64,000 nucleotides of DNA, taken from NCBI GenBank assembly GCA_030248195.1, contig JASAND010006327.1, positions 1 to 64,000 of the forward strand. The letters are read 5' to 3'. Source of the DNA: Trissonchulus latispiculum (lineage: Eukaryota; Nematoda; Enoplea; Enoplida; Ironidae). Shown one piece after another: positions 59,120 through 64,000 of this stretch. Both the position numbers and the translations under genes were made by a program. The notes beneath the pieces were generated by a model that was given only the letters and a program-made list of their open reading frames with translations, ran no database searches and was not told the DNA's origin. Every line of letters starts with the position of its first letter. Position 1 is the first letter of the stretch.

Positions 59120-59451
59120 GATTCAAATTAACATTTGAAATTTCTCTTAATACCAAGCCTCAGCTTCCGAAAGCTGAAACGTGTCTCGATCACCTGAAAA
59201 GAGCAAGCGGAAAGTTAGTCTCACCACTCTCACCGTCAGTGGAAGCTGAAGCTGTGCCGTTTCCAGTTTAGGCTCCGAATTTATTCTATGTAGTTTCAGT
59301 TTCAATTCCAATAACTGTAGATTTATTTAACTTTTTGTCTGAAGCTCTTAATTATTATCAGTTTCACCCTCCATATTTCGGTTTCGGGTCTGAATTTGTT
59401 CAGTTTCAGCTCAAACTAGATTTTAAGTTTCAATCTTAGAAGTCTAGTTTG
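59120..59451. repeat. CTGAAAC word-rich segment, right copy
   Basis: Mirror of 3521-3880. AGTTTCAG and GTTTCAGTTTCA words predominate on the plus strand. Confidence 0.5.
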
Positions 59452-59612
59452 AATAATAAATAATATAAATATATATAATATAAAAATATATTATAATTAT
59501 AACTAATATTATTATATAATAAATAAAATATAAATGAAATAATATAATAAATATATAATATATATTAATATATAAATAATATAATTATTAATATATAATA
59601 TAATAAAAAGCG
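59452..59612. repeat. AT-rich self-complementary tract, right copy
   Basis: Mirror of 3341-3520, almost free of G and C, followed by GGAACCGGCCGGTTCC. Confidence 0.7.
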
Positions 59613-60274
59613 TGGAACCGGCCGGTTCCGGTTCTAATGAAACCAGCCATACCTCCTGCAACCTTTCATTCAATTATAATACAAACGTTTGATGACGTTT
59701 CGCAAAATTGATGTACATTGGAAAAAAATCCGGTTATTTCCTTATTTCAGAAGTCCATCCGCTATAACCACGATGTGTAATAAAGGAACTAAATACAATA
59801 AGGGCAGAATCGTAAAGGAAAAGGAAGGAAGTTTTTCTTGAATGGAAGAATTCCCTACGAAAACTAAAGAGCTGCCTAACAATCAACGTTAAGTAATCAT
59901 TTAGTTACAATGCCGCAAGATGCAATGCAAGCCTTCAGCTGCAAAGGTTATTGCAAATGCAATGCAAAGGTTATTCTGCGGACGATATTTAATCTTGATA
60001 TCTGCTGCAATCATTTCCAAGAATATAACCACACATGTCGTGTATATGCGACGCATCAAATTCATAACGATGGTAAACCTCGGAACAGATCTTCATCTAA
60101 TCTAACCAACTGCATTTATAATCCACACTGCAATCTTTATTCAAGCAAATTTTAAGCGACAACAAACGCACAATTTCAACTACAAAACAAACATTAAAAC
60201 TGATCATTCAGGTATTGGTGATCTAAATAATTGAAAAGTCAGTAACTAGTTACGAATAGGCTATGTAAGCCAAG
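59613..60274. other. intergenic downstream of GH13/SLC3-like exon
   Basis: Mirror of 2710-3340. Includes the Cys-rich frame 59910-60155. Presumed 3' flank of the minus-strand gene ending at 60275; no AATAAA immediately downstream was identified with confidence. Confidence 0.3.
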
Positions 60275-60484
60275 CTAAGCATCCTTATACTTCAAAACGA
60301 TTCCTTCCAAATACTCCAATTCCAAGGCCTTAGCGCTCGTCTTTTGTCGAATGGTATACTTCCCTCGTTTGTCCAAATTCTCTGTCATTTCCACCACGGT
60401 AACTTCAGCTGGTAGACTCAGAGGCTCAGATGTTAAATCCACTGTCTGGGTCAAGTTGGCGAAGCTAAGGACCACAGCGTAATT
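60275..60484 (-). CDS. last exon of a GH13/SLC3-like gene (partial)
   Basis: A 69-residue exon opened by the acceptor TCTGTTATAG and running to a TAG stop. It reads NYAVVLSFANLTQTVDLTSE, later LSLPAEVTVVE, and ends EYLEGIVLKYKDA. This pattern (a VVLSFAN strand, VDL, a middle strand and a final EGIVLKY strand) is that of the C-terminal beta-domain that closes GH13 alpha-glucosidases and the related SLC3 amino-acid-transporter heavy chains. The assignment is by pattern only. No upstream exon was recognised between 60485 and 64000; the gene body probably lies beyond the window. The left arm keeps only the last codons (2684-2709). Confidence 0.45.
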   Translation of the reverse strand, partial: NYAVVLSFANLTQTVDLTSEPLSLPAEVTVVEMTENLDKRGKYTIRQKTSAKALELEYLEGIVLKYKDA

Positions 60485-61407
60485 CTATAACAGAAGAGCA
60501 CACAAACCACGAAACCGTTTCTATGTGACTTCCGTGCACTGCAGAGACTTTGTATGCAACGCAGACAGTTACTACGTTACACTTTCAAATTTACTGAGTG
60601 TGGACAGTTAATGGACGCTTAAATAGCATTCACAAGTATGCAACGCGGACAATTACGCTAAGACTGTTGTGTAAGGTCAAATAACGATTTTGACGAATCG
60701 TAACATTAATGACATTGTTTGTCAGAGTTAAAAATGTCGCCAGTCCATCACCAAGCTGTCGACCAGTGTGTTCTTGACACACGACGTAAGCAGGAGCAGG
60801 CCATTGGTACCGAGTCTCCGGGTCAGTTCGAGACACGTTTCGGACCGGGTCACCGAGTCAAGGGCTTCGGAACTTACAACAAATCTTAAAAATGTTTGGT
60901 TAAGAACTAATACTTTAGGTCAACTTTTTATGATACTCATCATACACAATTTGCATAATATCCTGGTAGTTCGAAATAGTTCAGTCACTGAAACTGAAAC
61001 TAGGTTTCAGATTGTACAGGTTTCAGTATCAGTCCCTGAAACTGAAACTTTTTTAGGCTTCCGACTGAAACTGAAACTAAGTTGGGTAAAAAACTGAAAT
61101 TCGGACTAAAACAGTTAATTTTTTCCTTAGAACTTGAAATTTTGAAGGTTTTGAGCTTCGATTCTGTATTCGATATAAAATATTGCTGAAGGGGAGGCTG
61201 AGTAAACACCAAACTGTGCTTTATGTTAACTCAGAAAGCTGGAAACCATTAACTGAAATTGAAACTCCGACTGAAACCTATACTGAAACTGAAACTATTT
61301 CGGACAACCGACTGAAACTGAAACTAGAATCGGCTACTGAAACAACACTAGCTCTAAATATCAATGCAGTACAACAATCATAGAACCGATGAGACTAAAA
61401 CAACAAC
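60485..61407. other. right-arm-only segment, intronic or intergenic
   Basis: About 900 bp with no counterpart in the left arm. If the exon at 60275-60484 is real this is probably its preceding intron. ACTGAAACTGAAAC words cluster at 60980-61085 and 61255-61330. No other exon is supportable. Confidence 0.45.
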
Positions 61408-61994
61408 AATAAAAATGCTCCGGCGGAGCATGAAAAATGCAATATGGGTGACATTAGGTTGTAAATGGACAGAGGACTAGGTTTTAAAACGTTAATATGG
61501 GAGGGGCAGGTTGTAAATGCCAGGAGGACTAGGTTAAAAGCGCACTAATATGGACCAGCTTCGCTGAACAACCCATATTCGCGAAAACTGTCGAGAGCTT
61601 CTATCGGCTGCTGCTTGCTGTTGATATTGGCAGTTCTTCGAAAAATTGTACGATATGCCAGCACGGCCTGCAAGTATATGAGAACCTTTCTACCAGAACT
61701 GCATTGTTTATTTGGAATAAGCTTTAATATTTCAAAATCGTCCCGCTTGCTTTGAAAGTTGAAGAATGCAGGATCTTACTCGTATGTCATGTGGAGTGGT
61801 GCATGAGTGACCGCGAATATGGGTTGTTCAGCGAAGCTGGTCCATATTAGTGCGCTTTTAACCTAGTCCTCCTGGCATTTACAACCTGCCCCTCCCATAT
61901 TAACGTTTTAAAACCTAGTCCTCTGTCCATTTACAACCTAATGTCACCCATATTGCATTTTTCATGCTCCACCGGAGCATTTTTATTCTTGTCC
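61408..61994. mobile_element. foldback element with AAATGCTCC hairpin ends, right copy
   Basis: Mirror of 1953-2682 but about 140 bp shorter. Inverted ends of about 185 bp (ATGCTCCGGCGGAGCAT at 61415 and ATGCTCCACCGGAGCAT at 61964); the inner ends read CCCATATTCGCG. Confidence 0.8.
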
Positions 61995-62205
61995 TATTTC
62001 ATTTTTAAGGTTCTCAGTAAAAAGCAAAAACGTTAAAGCTGTGTGAAAGAAACTTTAAAAATTCCGCCAATCATTAATCGTCAACCGAAAGTACAGAACA
62101 AAGAAGCTTGAAAAGTTCCAATTTCATCCTTTTTCTCTATTTTGACAGAAATCCAACATCCAGTACCCATGGCTGCAATAGTTTTAGTTACTGTATATAG
62201 CATAT
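61995..62205. other. intergenic stretch between element and array, right copy
   Basis: Mirror of 1761-1952. Nothing supportable. Confidence 0.35.
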
Positions 62206-63489
62206 AGCACTCTACTGCAGCGCAACCAAATGCAAACTTTACTGTCAGTGAAGGAAACTCATAAGACACGATTTGCAATGCTCTTCCGTACTTGTATACA
62301 AAGTTTCAGGCGATTGCTCTTTGTCTCTTGCTAGTGATAGGCCGTGCTGCACTTCAGTCTTCAGCAGCAGGCCGTGCTGCACTTCAGTCTTCAGCAGCAC
62401 TCTACTGCAACACAACCAGACGCAAACGTCAATGCCAAAGAAGGAGACTTACACGGCACATTTTCTAATGCTATTCCGCTGTTGCCTGCAGAATTTCAGG
62501 CGATTGCAAGTTATCTGTAGCTAGTAATAGGCCGTGCTGTACTTCAGCAGCACTCTACAGCAGCGCAACCACATGCAAACTTTACTGTCGGTGAAGGAAA
62601 CTCATAAAACACGATTTCCAATGCTCTTCCGTACTTGTATACAAAGTTTCAGGCGATTGCTCTTTGTCTCTTGCTAGTGATAGGCCGTGCTGCACTTCAG
62701 CAGCACTCTACTGCAACGCAACCATACGCAAACGTCAATGTCCAAAGAAGCAGACTTACACGGCACAATTTCTAATGCTTTTCCGCAGTTGCCTGCAGAA
62801 TTTCAGGCGATTGCTGTTTGTCTGTTGCTAGTGATAGGCCGTGCTGTGCTTCAGCAGCACTCTACTGCAGCGCAACCATACGCAAACGTCAATGTCCAAA
62901 GAAGCAGACTTACACGGCACAATTTCTAATGCTATTCCGCTGTTGCCTGCAGAATTTCAGGCGATTGCAAGTTATCTATAGTTAGTTATAGGCCGTGCTG
63001 TACTTCTACAGCACTCTACTGCAGCGCAACCACATGCAAACTTTACTGTCGGTGAAGGAAACTCATACGGCACGATTTGCAATGCTCTGCCGCACTTGTG
63101 TGCAAAATTTCGGGCGATTGCAACTTAACTGTAGTTAGTTATAGGCCGTGCTGTACTTCAGCAGCACTCTACTGCAGCGCAACCACATGCAAACTTTACT
63201 GTCGGTGAAGGAAACTCATACGGCACGATTTGCAATGCTCTGCCGCACTTGTGTGCAAAATTTCGGGCGATTGCAACTTAACTGTAGTTAGTTACAGGCC
63301 GTGCTGTACTTCAACAGCACTCTACTGCAGCGCAACCACATGCAAACTTTACTGTCGGTGAAGGAAACTCATACGGCACGATTTGCAATGCTCTGCCGCA
63401 CTTGTGTGCAAAATTTCGGGCGATTGCAACTTAACTGTAGTTAGTTACAGGCCGTGCTGTACTTCTGCAGCACTCCACTACAGCGCAAC
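62206..63489 (+). repeat. 153-bp tandem array, right copy
   Basis: The landmark CTCTACTGCAGCGCAACC or a close variant recurs near 62220, 62410, 62561, 62714, 62870, 63022, 63175, 63330 and 63483: about nine units against five in the left arm. A 34-bp internal duplication (GGCCGTGCTGCACTTCAGTC) near 62341-62395 lengthens one unit. Open frames of one unit type are interrupted here by single-base changes. Confidence 0.85.
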
Positions 63490-64000
63490 CATGGGCGTAG
63501 ATAAGGGGGGGGAGCGCCCGGGCGGGCGCCCCCCCCCCCCAAAGCACCTTTGCCCACCTCGAAATTTTGCTAGAGCAAAAATTTTTGAGCTCGCGCAGCA
63601 TATTGCGCCAGTTTTGTCGGGAAAAGTAGTCTGAAAAATACGTTTTGACCTTTAATTTTTCAAAAAATCGCTAGCTCGAAGCCAAACTGGAAGAAAATGT
63701 CGTGCGAAAGTTACCGGAAATATGGGGCTAAAACATAATATTTCTAAAAATTTTATACAGGACGGAGCCCCTACAGTCCCGCTTGTCTGCATTCTTACTC
63801 ATACGTATTACGAATTGCTAGCTATGGCAAGTATTATGCATTATGTATATTGATTATTTCATTTCCCTTAAATAAAATTTCCTGTCTTTTGTCTTGCAGA
63901 TGTGGCAATTGAAAAAAAATTAACCTGTAATTTATTCCGAAAATGACTAAACCTATAGCTCATAGCTTAACAAAGAAAGTGCTCTAAATTAATTCCTGAG
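63490..64000. mobile_element. end of a repeat with GC-rich terminus, right copy
   Basis: Starts CATGGGCGTAGATAAGGGGG at the edge of the 153-bp array, followed by a G/C block, and runs off the window. Mirror of about 497-1042. Element class unknown. Confidence 0.5.

Larger units (their letters stand above)
31913..64000 (-). repeat. right arm of giant inverted repeat
   Basis: Reverse-complement partner of the left arm. It carries extra material relative to the left arm: a 306-bp insertion at 45361-45666, about 1.1 kb at 60300-61407 and more copies in the 153-bp array. The 144-bp satellite is far more regular here than in the left arm. The inner part, from about 31913 to 40000, looks nearly identical to the left arm by eye. 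Confidence 0.95.

Overview
The window is one very large imperfect inverted repeat from a eukaryotic, almost certainly animal, genome. It is AT-rich, has spliceosomal GT-AG introns and is packed with non-autonomous repeats. The only clearly recognisable genes are a Cys-loop anion channel, close to the nematode acetylcholine/amine-gated chloride-channel group, and a single-exon serpentine-type 7TM receptor. A nematode or near relative is the best guess, held with moderate confidence.

Layout. The left arm (1-30664) reads as the reverse complement of the right arm (31913-64000). Matching positions sum to about 62,572 near the centre, to about 62,952 at the 193-codon gene and to about 64,497 at the window end, so the right arm has gained, or the left arm lost, roughly 1.9 kb. 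The arms are joined by a spacer of about 1.25 kb (30665-31912). The spacer holds a degenerate tRNA-Asn-like sequence and a G-rich foldback element. Both arms run past the window ends. A real palindrome and a false join of two haplotypes cannot be told apart from sequence alone.

Genes in each arm, from the centre outwards: (1) a six-exon, 471-codon Cys-loop channel, two copies tail to tail (22975-29095 + and 33476-39595 -), both intact; (2) a 193-codon unknown protein (15221-15802 - and 47150-47731 +), whose arm-to-arm differences are all silent; (3) a 311-codon serpentine receptor (11341-12280 - and 50679-51615 +), broken by a different frameshift in each arm; (4) the last exon of a GH13/SLC3-like gene, present at 60275-60484 and reduced to about 26 bases at 2684-2709.

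Most of the rest is repeats: foldback elements and MITEs (several nested), two tandem arrays (144-bp and 153-bp units), and AT-rich tracts. A recurring design is an element whose inner ends are filled with one short word repeated many times (GGATTAAA, CTTAAGACT, TGTCGC, TTTGTGCTTTTG or GTTAACTG), in one orientation at one end and reversed at the other. Several share the terminus AGCCNGGTTCACAC or a close variant and sit between TTA or TAA duplications. Arm-to-arm differences are few near the channel genes and many in the outer repeats. No operon-like or pathway link between the genes is visible.
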